A stretch of DNA of 64,000 bases from Blumeriella jaapii (lineage: Eukaryota; Ascomycota; Leotiomycetes; Helotiales; Drepanopezizaceae), in assembly GCA_009599575.1 (NCBI GenBank), contig VWND01000009.1, positions 930,001 through 994,000 on the forward strand, in the 5' to 3' direction. Positions 45,464-56,708 of the stretch are shown piece after piece. Position numbers and translations under genes: made by a program. The notes under the pieces are model-generated. The model had not been told where the DNA came from, searched no databases, and was given only the letters and a program-made list of their open reading frames with translations. Positions within the stretch are counted from its first letter, which is position 1, and each line of letters starts with the position of its first letter.

Positions 45464-46552
45464 GAATGGGAAGAGAGGCAGGGAGCGAGGCATCAGGCGG
45501 CCGGCGCGTTTGTATGGATTTGGCGATGGGGTGTGGAGTGGATGGGAGAGAGCGTTCGTTCGTTCGTTCGTTCGTCGGGTCTGTGTGAGTGGCGGGATAA
45601 ATGCACGCGTGCCATACATGGCTCACGTTCACGATTCGAAGCCAAGTACCGGCTAGGAGAAGGGGAGGAAATATGGGAGAGGGGGGGGGGGGGGGGGGGG
45701 GTAGGGGGTGAAGCGCGAGTCTCGATGGTTTGCTGAATATGAGCGGGGTGGGCGTTGGGCCAATCGTTGGGATGGAGATGCGCCTGCGTGGTACAGTACA
45801 GTACCTACCACTCAAGGAATGAAGATGCCCGATCGTACCCATCACGACCTTTGAACCACGGCGTCGGAAATGGACGCAACTACCATCTCCGTCTTTTCTC
45901 TCGGCGGAGGAGTGAAGGCACGGAAAAGGATGTGACGGCGAACGAAGCACATCTGCAGATCTGCGTCCGGAGTGCCCGCGTCTCAAAGCTGCGAGCAAAT
46001 CCCTTGGACGTGAAATTCGCGCGCAACGCTGGTGTCGGGATTCACGACATACACACATCACCAGGGAGGGAGGCTGGAATCACACGCGAATCTCGGTTGT
46101 GGGATGGATGTACACAGGATCAAAGCGTGACGCGACTCGTCGAGATGCCAAACGCCCGTTTTGCACAACACGATTTCAAATAGGAGTACCGGGAGTACTG
46201 TAAGTACTGGTAATACTGTGTAGAAAAACAACTGGATGCAAAAAATGAAGCATTCAAGCCTCCGATACAGTACCTCCTAGACACGCTGATCTTACTGACT
46301 GGCAATCAGCCCCAACATCGGAGCCTTTTCTCCAGCATTTCTCGCGCGCAGGTCTGCACGTATTCGGAGGCATTTGGACAAGGTAGTCATTGAATGAAGA
46401 AGGTGAGGAAGTTGTGGGTTCGAGCATGTGTTCGGAACACGCACAGTGACCAAGCTTGTACCGTACATGCGAGCTTACCAGGCTGTACGACTCGGCTACT
46501 AATCGCTCCTTTTACTAAACAACCTCTCTTGGATTGAACAAAACCCAATGGG
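45464..46552. other. Convergent spacer with CGTT and poly-G tracts
   Basis: Between NCE101 and the 3' end of TRM5. Contains a CGTT tetranucleotide run at about 45555-45575, a poly-G tract of about 22 bases at about 45680-45702, and GTACAGTACAGTAC near 45791. No gene supported. Confidence 0.6.
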
Positions 46553-48321
46553 CTAGGGCAAGTCCCTTCTCTCCCGAAATGCCACTTCGTGGGGCAACCG
46601 GAAAGTCGCGCAAAACATCCTCTTCTTCGGCGCCACATCCCTCACCTCGTAAACCGTCATCTCGTCGTCCCCCGGCTTGATTTCCCAACCCAACACCTTA
46701 CTGATCCTGTCACAGATCTCGCTGGTCTCTTTCACGTTGTCGTCACTCTTGGTCGAGAAACAATGCACATGCACCATCGGTAATTTGACGTTCGTGTGTG
46801 GAGCGAAGAGCTGTTCATGCGAGTGGTAGAGACCGTTGAAGGAGCCGACAAAATCGATGGCGGTTGCCGGCAAGTTCATCACAAAGTGGTTGATGGTCTG
46901 AGGAATGGTGATGAGAGTGGGCGGTGGAGGTGGAACAAGAGGGACGCCACGACCGGGACGCTTGGCTTTGAAGGGGATGGAGACTGTGTTTTGTTGGGTG
47001 GCGGTCAGGGTCAGAAGATCGTCGGCGGCATGGTAAATGAATTTGTGGCCGTCTTCGCAAAATGGGCGAACGAAGTGGGAAACCTGTGGAAACGTCAGTC
47101 AGGAGGAAAAGACTGCTAGGCACAGAGGCACTTGGGTTGAGGTCATGCCCGGTCCAAGGCAGCATGAAGCTAACTTGTAACCATGTTGACCGTCGTTGCG
47201 AGAGGCTGGAAGACGTGGAAAACCGACCTTGTTTCTGATAATCGCCTGCTTCATGCTCGCGTAGCTGTCCGGATTCAGGTCATTGGCCCAAACAAAAACA
47301 CCCTTCTTCCCCGCTGGAATGGCAAAAGGTCCAACGCCCGCCATAACATCGCACACAACCTCTCCAGGTTGGAACAGATCCACAAGTCTCTTGTGTTCAG
47401 TCTGTAACCTGCTATTCCAGTAGACCTTCGAGTAGTCAAATTTGAAGATACAGTCGCCTTCGCTCAACTCTACATTCATGTCGTCTGGTCCGGCAAGGAC
47501 TTCATATCCAAAAGTTCTGAATTCAGAGAGCGTTCCTACATCCTCGATTTTGTTGATAACCGTGCGTATCTGTGGATTCTTGTCTACCAGCACTTCGGCT
47601 ACAATCTTTTTGTACGGAAGATACTGTTCTCGAAGGTTCAAATGTGCTGTCATCAAATCAGTGATTCGTGTTTGCTCGCTATAAAAAGACTGCGCACCAA
47701 CGTGTCCAACGGTAGCAAATCCTACCGGGATTTCTCCTTGTGCATCTTCTGGCAGCAAAGATGTCATGACATCATCTATCAAACTTAGCAAGATAGCTTT
47801 CTGAGTTGGTAGTATCCAACATACATACGATATGTCCAATAGTTGTAGTCCAGCGTCAGGTCGTATGGAATAATTCCAATGTCATCCTCCTTGACAGCTT
47901 GCTGAAGGTCCGCACTCCACGTTGTAGGATCTGGTTGTGGATTAGATATCGGCATAAACATCATATCAAGTTCATGTACCCCCTGGCTTCACATCTGGCT
48001 TCAAGAGGAGGCACTTTCCCCCCTTCTCGGCCAGAACTGGGTCGGGGTCCGGCCGTACATTCATAATCCTCTCGAGCTGCATCAAGTCCTTGCTCTTCTC
48101 AAACTTCTGTCGATAGCGCGACAGATTCTTGAGGCTTGCTACTCGTGCTGCGGCTATCGGGATCGTTTTCGAGAACAATGCTCGGTCAAGGGCTGCGCTC
48201 GCCGAGCGGACAACGGGGGGACGGAAGAGGGACATTGCATCTAAAGAGGCTGCTAATTCTGCGTCCTGAGGGTTTTGTCAGTGCCGTATCTGTTACATCT
48301 CAGCAAAATGTTTACCTCCAT
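46553..48321 (-). CDS. TRM5: tRNA (guanine-37-N1)-methyltransferase TRM5
   Basis: Minus-strand exons 48316-48321 (only ATGGAG), 47980-48265, 47829-47930, 47228-47775 and 46553-47083 give 490 residues. If the 6-nt first exon is wrong, translation could begin at the in-frame ATG at 48235. The enzyme methylates N1 of G37 next to the anticodon using S-adenosylmethionine, in cytosol and mitochondria. Motifs: [20 protein letters not shown] near the N-terminus, [40 protein letters not shown], and the methyl-donor pocket [18 protein letters not shown] followed by [15 protein letters not shown]. The C-terminus matches class I Trm5 ([32 protein letters not shown]). The 144-nt intron before the last exon has a weak donor (GTCGGT). 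The protein is complete. Confidence 0.88.
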
Positions 48322-48527
48322 AGCTTCATGGCGGTGTCGAATTTCTTCGTAGAACTGTGACGTTGTTTGGACCAGGTCGTAATTTTTGTATTATTTCTGG
48401 GTCGCAAGGATGTGGCTAAGTAGGGCGAGGCTGCGTACAGCTAGCTACCTCGTGATGTCATCGTGAGGTCGTATAATTCTCGTGTCTGAACGCGTCCTGG
48501 AATCATCTTGATATCTCGTTGCACGCC
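48322..48527. promoter_or_regulatory. Divergent promoter between TRM5 and the AlkB-like gene
   Basis: About 206 bp separate the two ATGs of oppositely oriented genes, so they must share a promoter region. A CGTGATGTCATCGTGAGGTC segment near 48450-48469 contains a TGATGTCA bZIP/CRE-like site, which is a plausible regulatory element by inspection only. Confidence 0.5.
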
Positions 48528-49721
48528 ATGGCTGAATCTACCAAAAAGCGTACTCTTGACGCGTTCTTCAGCCCTCCTCAGAAGAAAGTGAAGGCTTCAG
48601 AGGGCGATACTCGTCCCAATTCGGAAGAGCAAACCAACAAGATTTTGGAGAAAGTAAGCTATTCTGGGAGAATGCCGACCGTTTTCTGTCTATATATCTG
48701 ATGAAAGAAAGGCTGAATTCTCGCATCATGCAACCTACCCGTTCCCTATCCCGCATTTCGATGCTCCAATAGCCACGGAACTGTCCTCGCTCCCTTCCAC
48801 AACTGGCAAACCGATGAATGACCAGCCAGATCTTGACCTCCTTTATTTCCAGCCTTACATACCAAAGTATCTTGAGCGGCAAATATTCCTGTTCCTGCGG
48901 TCACAATTACCATTCTACAGAGTCCAGTACAAGATCAAGCGCTATGGCACAGAGACCGAAATCAACACTCCAAGGTACGCTTTCACTTACACTTAAAAGA
49001 TCCCATGCTTCTAACTAATCGACTAGATACACCACAGTTTTCGGTCTAGATGAGACAGGAAGATTCGACGATGACGGCCAAGTAGTAGATGCCAAAACTG
49101 GTCGACCGGCTTCGAAAGACAAGAACTATACTAACTACCCACCGCGGCCGATCCCCAAGTGTTTGGATGATCTCCGACTCTCCACAGAAGCCGCAACAGG
49201 TTGCAAGTTCAACTTTTGCCTTGTAAACTACTACGCCTCGGGATCGGACAGCATTTCGTATCACTCAGACGACGAGAAGTTCTTGGGCAATATGCCGGCC
49301 ATTGCGTCGTTCTCCCTGGGAGCTAAGCGAGACTTCTTGATGAAGCATAAGCCTATTGCGCCGAACGATAACGCGCCACCGCCGCCGGAGACCAAGCCTA
49401 TCAAGTTGCCTCTAGCAAGCGGTGACATGATTTTGATGAAGGGAAGGACCCAGTCAAGTACGCCTGCTCCCTGTGAGATTGTAGAGGACTGCGTAGAATA
49501 GTCACGATGTAAGTCACTAGCTGACTTCGAGACCAGACTGGCTGCATTCAATACCAAAGAGGACAGGGAAGAACGCCGAGGATGGAGGCAGAATCAACAT
49601 CACGTTCCGAAGAGCAATGGTAAGGGCAGGGACCGAGAATTACAACAACTACAACGTAGGAAGAGGAACCGTCTACAAATGGGATGGAAAGGCGAAAGAG
49701 ATGAAACCGTGGAAGGCTTGA
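48528..49721 (+). CDS. AlkB-family 2-oxoglutarate/Fe(II) dioxygenase (ALKBH2/3-like)
   Basis: Exons 48528-48653, 48712-48974, 49027-49457 and 49537-49721 give 334 residues. The domain shows the catalytic iron motif ISYHSDDEKFLG (His-x-Asp), the distal His in NWLHSIPKRTG, and the 2-oxoglutarate-binding Arg pair in GGRINITFRRA. FCLVNYYASGSDSISYHSDD is typical of ALKBH2/3-type DNA repair demethylases that reverse 1-methyladenine and 3-methylcytosine. The N-terminus TKKRTLDAFFSPPQKKVK resembles a PCNA-interaction (PIP-like) peptide next to a basic segment, consistent with recruitment to replication forks. The canonical Gln of a PIP box is absent. The third intron (79 nt) is longer than average. 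The C-terminus ends in a lysine-rich tail. Confidence 0.87.
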
Positions 49722-50358
49722 GGTAGAAATCTATTCACCGTGATGACGGTTAGGTATTTATATCAATCAGCAAGAGGGTTCCCAGAATAGCGAGACAGAA
49801 GAGATATGCTCGAGTAAAACCAAAGAAGAATACGAAACACCAGAAAAGAAAAAACTGGCGTCTTGTTAGAGTTCGGACCAAAATTGTGAGCAAATGTCTA
49901 ATCAGGAACAGAGACGAGGGAGGCGTGTTACCGTACAGTACAACAGTACAGTAGTACCAAAACAATCAGAAGATGGTACTGTAGGTGGCAGACGTTCAAG
50001 AACTACCGCGAAATGAATGGGCAGACGAAGAAGTCTGATTCACACTCACATACCCAGATGCATATTCAGATATGAGCGCAGCTCCAGAGCTTTGCGTAAA
50101 CAAAGGTAGGGTGTACTGTATACATAGTACGGTGGGTAGGAAAAATGTTGTTGCGAACTCCCTGCGCGTAAACTTTTAGCGGCCAGATGGATCCGCCTGC
50201 AGTACAGCACAGTACATACAGTCGTGAGGCTGCGCAAGCCCACTCCTGACATCCACTACATAACACGCTGCAACAGATAGAACGGGATCATCTAACAGCT
50301 ACGAAATATTCAGACTCAATGTAGCACACGTTATCTTTGCGGCTCCTCAGATCTATCA
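49722..50358. other. Intergenic spacer
   Basis: About 640 bp with no gene supported. Contains GTACAGTACAACAGTACAGTAG near 49933-49955 and a similar string near 50199-50221. Confidence 0.5.
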
Positions 50359-52975
50359 ATGTCTACCCTGAACAATGGCACCGGGAGCACGAGATCCATC
50401 TTCCCCCAAGGTCCCAGCTTCACACTAGAAAACTTCTCCAGCAAGGACTTTATCGTACGGGACTTTATTGAGGATCTTTCCGGGAGTGCGATTCCCGTGA
50501 ATCGGCGATCTGGACCAGTGCAACAGCCGTTCGACTCTAAACCCTTGATACGGACGTTCGAGAGTAAGCCGCACCCCTCGTGGTGGGAAATCGATTGCTA
50601 ACCTGGCAGATGCCTTGTCACAGCTTGCAAATCTCTCGGACGAACTAGGAGAGAAAGAGACCGACCTCCTCACATCCGTACGACGCGCTGAAATACAACA
50701 CGACCAAACCCTGGAGACTCTCGGAAGAAAGCTGGACCAGTCGATAGATACCTTCGAGGCGCTTGATTCCTCGATCAATGGCTCCAATGCATCGAATGGA
50801 TTCGACCGAAGTGGGCGGCCTGACGGCGGTGGAAACATTGCTGTCCAGATTGGCGAGAGGCTCGAAGACCTGGATAAGCAGAAGAGGCGAGCCCTGGACG
50901 CAAATTTCTTGATACAGTGCTGGCTCGAGGTCAGCGAAAATGGCCAGCTCACGTCTTTGGAGGAGATGATCCGACGGCAGGGCAATGCGGAGAATAAGGT
51001 GCGGTCGGCAGTCATTGCGAGGCAGCTCATGAGGATAAGCCAGAGGCTTGACCCGGCTTCTTGGGCGCAAACGAATGGATCCAGGAAATCAAATGGGGCG
51101 TCGAATGGTATGACTGGATACCGGGGCCACAACACGAGGGAAATCATAGAGAAATTCTCGGAGACATTGGAGAAAGATCTGTTGAAGCAGTTTGACGAAA
51201 GCTACCGGAGGCAGAATTTCGACGACATGCTGGAATGTGCCAAAGTGCTCCACGACTTCAACGGGGGCTCAAGCGTCGTGGCCCTCTTCGTCAATCAGCA
51301 TCAGTTTTTCATAGACCGAAGCCAGCTGATCACGGAGGAAGTGACAACGGACAACGAGACTTGGGAAAAGCTTGCCGACCCCGATTCGGATCCTCCCGGC
51401 GTAGAGCCAAGTCTTCAGTCACTGATAGATGAGATCAGATTGGTGATGCAGGAAGAGTCTTTTGTCATCAAGCGGGCGTTTCCCTACTACGATGTGGTTC
51501 TGACGAAATTCATCCAGAGAGTGTTTCAGCAATCCATCCAACAACGACTTGAGATGGTTCTGGACAAGGCCGATACCATATCTTCGCTTGCATTTTTGCG
51601 TTCACTGCATGCATCAAGAAGCTACATCAACAATCTGATTGAGGATTTCAAAGCACATGGCTTGACGGAACATCCTGATGCATGTTCCGCGCAGACGGCG
51701 CTGAGTCTTGACCAGCAACTAGACGAGCTCTTCGTTCCATATCTTGTCGGGAATTCGTATATCGAGAGAGAACGCAAGAATCTTGAAGAGCTGTACTCGT
51801 CGCTACTTTTCAAATACACCATCTACCATTCCCGGCGCAAGAAGGCCCCGACAGGCTTTATGGCCTCGCTGGCTCAACAGGGCACCCAGCTGCTCTCATC
51901 GGCAAAAGATACCTACATCAACCGCCTGGAGTCATCAGAAATGACGCCGACTCAAAAAGCGATGATGTTGAGAGTTGCTGGGCTCCGCGATACCGACAAA
52001 AACAAGAACGAAATCGAAGTCACAGAAGAAGACGGTGTCCTGAGCGTCCCGAATGCAAAGCGGATGCTGAAATGGCTAGCTGAGGGCGTTCGAAGAGCCC
52101 TGGAACTGGGTAGCGGCAGCGATACCCCCAAAGATGTTTCCGCGCTGCTCAACCTTCTGCTGACCAGCATGGGTCAAGTATACATTGAAACAGCCCTTGA
52201 TGCTGCGGCCGAGAAGGCTACGGCTCAGGAGTACACCAAGGTCGAGCCAGATCTTGCCTACCTCCCATCGCTTCAACCCGCCATCACGATCACCAACATC
52301 TTGTCACGATTCATCAACACAGTTCTCATTCGGCTTGCGGAGGGCAACACGACCGTTCGACGTGGAATGGAACTCCAAGCTAGGTCCGGCGTCGAGCAAA
52401 TCGAGTCGAAAACCAACCTCATTGTCCGAAGTACTATTACTGTGGTGGTAAATTGGGTCACTAAACTGCTAGCATCTCAAAAGAAGCAGGACTTCAGGCC
52501 AAAGGACAGCGAGCTTGACGGAGGCTATCTCGAGATGTTGCAAACCGCGACCTGTCTCTCCATCTGCAACTTTCTTCAGCGAGTGTCTACCCTAGCCGCT
52601 CAAGCTATTGACGGCCAGAATCTGGAGGTGTTCAGCTCCGAGTTGGCGACCAGCATACGAGACTTGCTTTTCGAACATTTCAAGAAATTCCAGGTTAATG
52701 TAACAGGAGCTCTGATGGTCACGAAAGACGTCTCGAAATACGTCACGACACTGAAGGGGTGGCAGTTGACCAAGGATGGCGAAGCAAGTGTCGAGGTCTT
52801 GAGCGAGATCGGAACATTGTTCATTATTGGTCCGGAAGCTCTCCGTGAGAGGTCGCGCAACTTCGTGCCTGGCGGAGCTGGGAAGAAGCTACAGAAGGCC
52901 GATTTCAGACAGTTCATCTTGAAGCGGGATGACCACGGAAGTGTTGGGATCCAGAGCGTGCTCGCGGGGCTATGA
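50359..52975 (+). CDS. SEC10: Exocyst complex subunit Sec10
   Basis: Exons 50359-50563 and 50610-52975 give 856 residues. The N-terminus FPQGPSFTLENFSSKDFIVR, the junction LIRTFENALSQLANLSDELG, and the long helical body (ANFLIQCWLEVSENGQ, LLKQFDESYRRQNFDDMLEC, LFVNQHQFFIDRSQLITEE, VFQQSIQQRLEMVLDKADT) match fungal Sec10. With seven other subunits it forms the exocyst, which tethers secretory vesicles to growth sites at the plasma membrane. Sec10 pairs with Sec15. The protein is helical throughout with no membrane segment, as expected for a CATCHR tether. A Ser/Asn/Gly-rich insert around residues 150-165 is likely a disordered loop. The gene is complete, with one intron near the 5' end. Confidence 0.9.
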
Positions 52976-53915
52976 TACCATTTTTGCGAGATTGCAGATC
53001 GCATCTGGGGCGTTCGGGCGGTTTGGGATACCGTTTGTGAGTGAATGAATGCATGTCTGTCTGTATAAAGCATTATCAAAAACATGAGTTTCCTCGCCGA
53101 CTGCGGCCGTCTACCCAATCTTCGCACATCGTAGAGTGACTGACTCACGCGGATCTAGAATGTCCGTCATCAATTGCCACCACCAGAGTTGTGATTCTTC
53201 ACCCTTTCTCAAATGTACACCCCTTTCCCATGCGCCAAGTCCAATGTAATGCCGAAATTCTAGTGTTGTACAAGTTTCGTCCCTCGTATCCTCAAGCCCG
53301 AATTTTAAGGAAGCTGGAAGCCAAAGCCTGCCATACAGCTTTTATACTTGTCAATCGTAGTCGCGCAGTCCTTCTGTGGATCTCGCGCATTGCTGAACAA
53401 CATACACTCGTCGCGCGAAGCTTTCTCGTCTTTGCACACGCAGCATGGCTAGTTCCTGATCAGCATATTGCCTCTCTGAAGAAACTCAATTTGGGAACAA
53501 AAGCCAATCATACCTTGACTTTGGCGGCGGCTTCTCCAGCAGGCTTGAGATCTTGTGCCATGTTGGCCGAGGTGGCGGTAGCTGTAGCTAGAGCTCGTCA
53601 GTGGGTGCGAGAGGAAATGAAAGAGGGAGACTTGCGCATGGAGGTGAATTTGGATGCCATTTTCTGTTCTGTGTCTGGAGCGTGAGGGTTTTAGTAGCAG
53701 CACGTTGAGATACGTCGAGTTGTAATCAGCTTCAACAAGTGAGCCCGGGACGGAATATGTGGAACGGAAGACTAGGCGTAACGTTTACCCGAGATTGCGC
53801 TAAAATGCTAGCCTTGGTGGGGTAGTTGGCACGCTCCTCGACTGGCAACTCTTGCCACTCAAGCAACTTGCAACAACAATCTAGAGCACTTCTGTCACAC
53901 ACTTGACTTACGAAT
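52976..53915. other. Intergenic spacer
   Basis: About 0.9 kb between SEC10 and RNA1. An open frame covers 53191-53685 but has no motif, no splice context and mixed codon choice; I do not consider it supported. Confidence 0.5.
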
Positions 53916-55327
53916 ATGACAGCAAACACAAAGATTTTCTCGCTCGAAGGGAAAGGGCTGAAGCTGGATACTGCCGCAGATATTGAGGCGCACATTAAAG
54001 CTCTGCGAGAGAACGACATCGAGGAGATCCGACTCCAGGGCAACACGCTCGGCGTGGAAGCCTGTAAAGTTCTCGGGGAGGTTCTGGAGACGAAAAAGAG
54101 CTTGCAGGTAAGTCCCGTTTTCTTCAAGATACGCCGAGTCTCGTCCTACGAGTATCTATAGACTGACTGTGTTTCTAGATTGCCAACCTAGCCGACATAT
54201 TCACAGGACGCCTCCTGAACGAAATCCCACAAGCCCTCTCCTCCCTCCTCACCGCGCTAATCACACTCCCCAAACTGCACACAATCAATCTTAACGACAA
54301 CGCCTTCGGTCTCAACACCCAAGCCCCGCTCGTCGCCTTTCTGTCTAGCCACGTCCCGCTCCGACACCTCATCCTGAATAACAACGGCCTTGGTCCACAC
54401 GCCGGTATTTTGATCGCCGACGCCCTTTCCGCGCTGCACTTCAAGAAAGAAGAGGCACGAAAGACAGGCCAGGATGTTCCTTTCCTTGAGACCGTTGTCT
54501 GCGGCCGCAACCGTCTGGAAAATGGGAGCATGACGGCGTGGGCCAAGGCATACAGTTTGCATACTGGCGTGAAGGAGGTCAAGATGGTGCAGAACGGGAT
54601 TCGTCAAGAAGGCATCTCGCACCTGCTTACAGATGGTCTACGGCATGCGAAAGGCATCAAGATATTGGACCTCCAGGACAACACATTTACGATTTTGGGC
54701 GCTAAGGCTCTTGCAAGTGTGGCACCGGGCTGGACCGAGGTTCAGGAACTTGGGATTGGGGATTCGCTACTGGGCGCTAAGGGGGCGGTGCTGTTCGCGA
54801 ACTCGCTGGGGAAGGGCGAGAACACGAAGTTGGAGCTGTTGAGGCTGCAGTATAACGACATCACGACGAAAGGACTCGAGGCTTTCTTGAAAGCTGCTGA
54901 GGGCTCGCTCCCTGCTCTGAAGAAGATCGAGCTGAATGGAAACAAGTTCTCGGAGGAGGATCTGTCGCTGATGAAGTTGCGGGAACTGCTGGATGAGCGA
55001 AAGGAGAAGCTCGCCGGCGATGTTGTTGTGGAGGATGATTGGGGGATCGATAGTCTAAGTGATTTGGAGGACGATAGTGAGGACGAGGAGGACGAGGAGG
55101 AGGAGGAGGAAGAGGAGGCAGACGAGCTGAGGGAGAAGTTGTTGGACGATGCTCAGGAGGCCCAGGTCAGTACTTTCCCATTCATCCTTGACGATTCAGG
55201 AAGCTTCAACTTGCAGATTTGCACCGGGTGCAGTAGCTGACACCCATGATAGGAAGAGCCAATCGCTCAGAAGCAAGACAAGGACGTCGATGACCTGGCT
55301 AAGGAGCTCAAGAAGACAGCGATTTGA
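53916..55327 (+). CDS. RNA1: Ran GTPase-activating protein (RanGAP) RNA1
   Basis: Exons 53916-54107, 54179-55165 and 55253-55327 give 417 residues. Leucine-rich repeats run through the first 330 residues (IEEIRLQGNTLGVEACKVLG, LHTINLNDNAFGLNTQAPLV, LRHLILNNNGLGPHAGILIA, IKILDLQDNTFTILGAKALA, LELLRLQYNDITTKGLEAFL). The FLETVVCGRNRLENGSM repeat carries the conserved Arg-x-Arg-Leu-Glu-Asn segment of RanGAP. An acidic tail of Asp/Glu residues (DLEDDSEDEEDEEEEE) follows, then a short helical end added by exon 3. It activates GTP hydrolysis by Ran in the cytoplasm and so maintains directionality of nuclear transport. All usual parts are present. The acidic tail is coded by a GAG/GAC run prone to slippage. 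Confidence 0.92.
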
Positions 55328-56107
55328 ATTGAGTAGACCGCGTAGATAGTTATACCCTGCCGTGCACGACCCCGCGAATTAGACGAAGCAATGCATCTAA
55401 TACACACGTGCGATAAAAACACAGCCGGAGGTACCGAGCCTTGACTTCTGTGTGGTGATCTTACCGACTCTTGAACGACGCATCAGTCAAGGCCGGCTAT
55501 GTGAATGGAGGGGGTTCCACGGAAGCAGAGTAGCGCATCGGATCAATCTTACGGTTAGCGGATTGTGGGGATTGGTTGCTTCACGTAGGGCAATTTGAGA
55601 CCGAAGCCGGTCTTTCCTCCAAAACGATTGTACCCTGCGGTACGAACCAAAGTAGCAGAAGCTAACCCAAGTTCACCACGGCAGACCAGCGCAGATAACA
55701 GGCATGGGTGCCTAGCCCCGAGGACACTTCACAGTCTCACTTAACCAAATGGCACACATCCACGGAAAATGGCAGAAAAGCATCGTATTGTACCCACTCC
55801 CAACCCCAACGAGATAGAAAAGCAGTCGTCCACCCAGCGTCCAGACCTGATCCATCCAGCAACCATCATAGTTGCAGTCTCCCAGTTAACCCCCAATCAC
55901 CCCTCAAGCCCGCCACTAGCCATCTCTGAGTCTGCCGACAAGGACCGGGAAGGGACAAACTGCCATATGGAAGGTTGCTGTGGGTGGGGACGTGTTCGCG
56001 CAGGTAGAGGCCGAGGAAGTCCAGTCCCGTACATTTCGCCGCCGAAAACGCCGAGCAGAAGAAACAGATAGCCAGCTGAGTATCGATGACGATGCGGGGT
56101 CGGGAGC
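55328..56107. other. Convergent 3' spacer
   Basis: Between the 3' ends of RNA1 and ATG8. Two overlapping open frames near 55708-56071 have no motifs or splice signals. No gene is supported. Confidence 0.5.
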
Positions 56108-56708
56108 TTAAGCCGAAGGGAAGTCGCCGAAAGTGTTCTCGCCAGAGTAAGAGATGTACAAGAACCTACAGAGGTTACGTTAGCTAATGTTCCATATCAT
56201 TCGCGTGTTGCTTGTTCGCAGTTTTGATGGTTCATGTAACGAAGGGTACAGGCTAGATAGCGGACTCGCCGCCCCACTTTCGATAAGAGCTATGATGACA
56301 TGTAGAGAGGACAGTGACGTACCCATCCTCGTCCTTGTGCTCCTCGTAGATGCTGCTCATGAGCGCGGCGGTCGGGGGCAGGACCTCATCGACAAAGATG
56401 AAGATGGCCTTCTCTGGGGACAGCTTTATGCGTTTGCGGATCACATAGACGAACTGTCCGACGGTGAGGTCGGCTGGCACGAGGTACTTCTTCTTGTCGA
56501 TGGTCGCAATGTCCGACTTCTCGACCTTCTCGCAGATCACTGGGATACGGTCCGAGTACTTTTGACGCTGTAGGCCGGCTGTCAGCCGTTTGCGACGAGG
56601 ACCACTGCAGCCTGGGAGTGGCAGTCTGCTGGAGGGGCAACTTACGATGCGCTCGCTCTCCGCGCGTCTCTTCTCGTAAGGGTGCTCGTCCTTGAACTTG
56701 GATCTCAT
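56108..56708 (-). CDS. ATG8: Ubiquitin-like autophagy protein ATG8
   Basis: Minus-strand exons 56646-56708, 56323-56567 and 56108-56165 give 121 residues. The sequence is the highly conserved Atg8: [80 protein letters not shown], and after the last intron [15 protein letters not shown]. The conserved Gly lies five residues from the end and is followed by DFPSA, so Atg4 must remove five residues before lipidation to phosphatidylethanolamine. Atg8 builds and loads autophagosomes, and works in the Cvt or selective pathways and hyphal recycling. The last intron is long for this window (157 nt). If it is not removed, the frame would continue into a spurious tail ending near 56253. Confidence 0.95.

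Noticed and set aside
53191..53685. 164-codon frame between SEC10 and RNA1
   Set aside because: No recognisable motif, mixed codon choice and no supporting splice or signal features.
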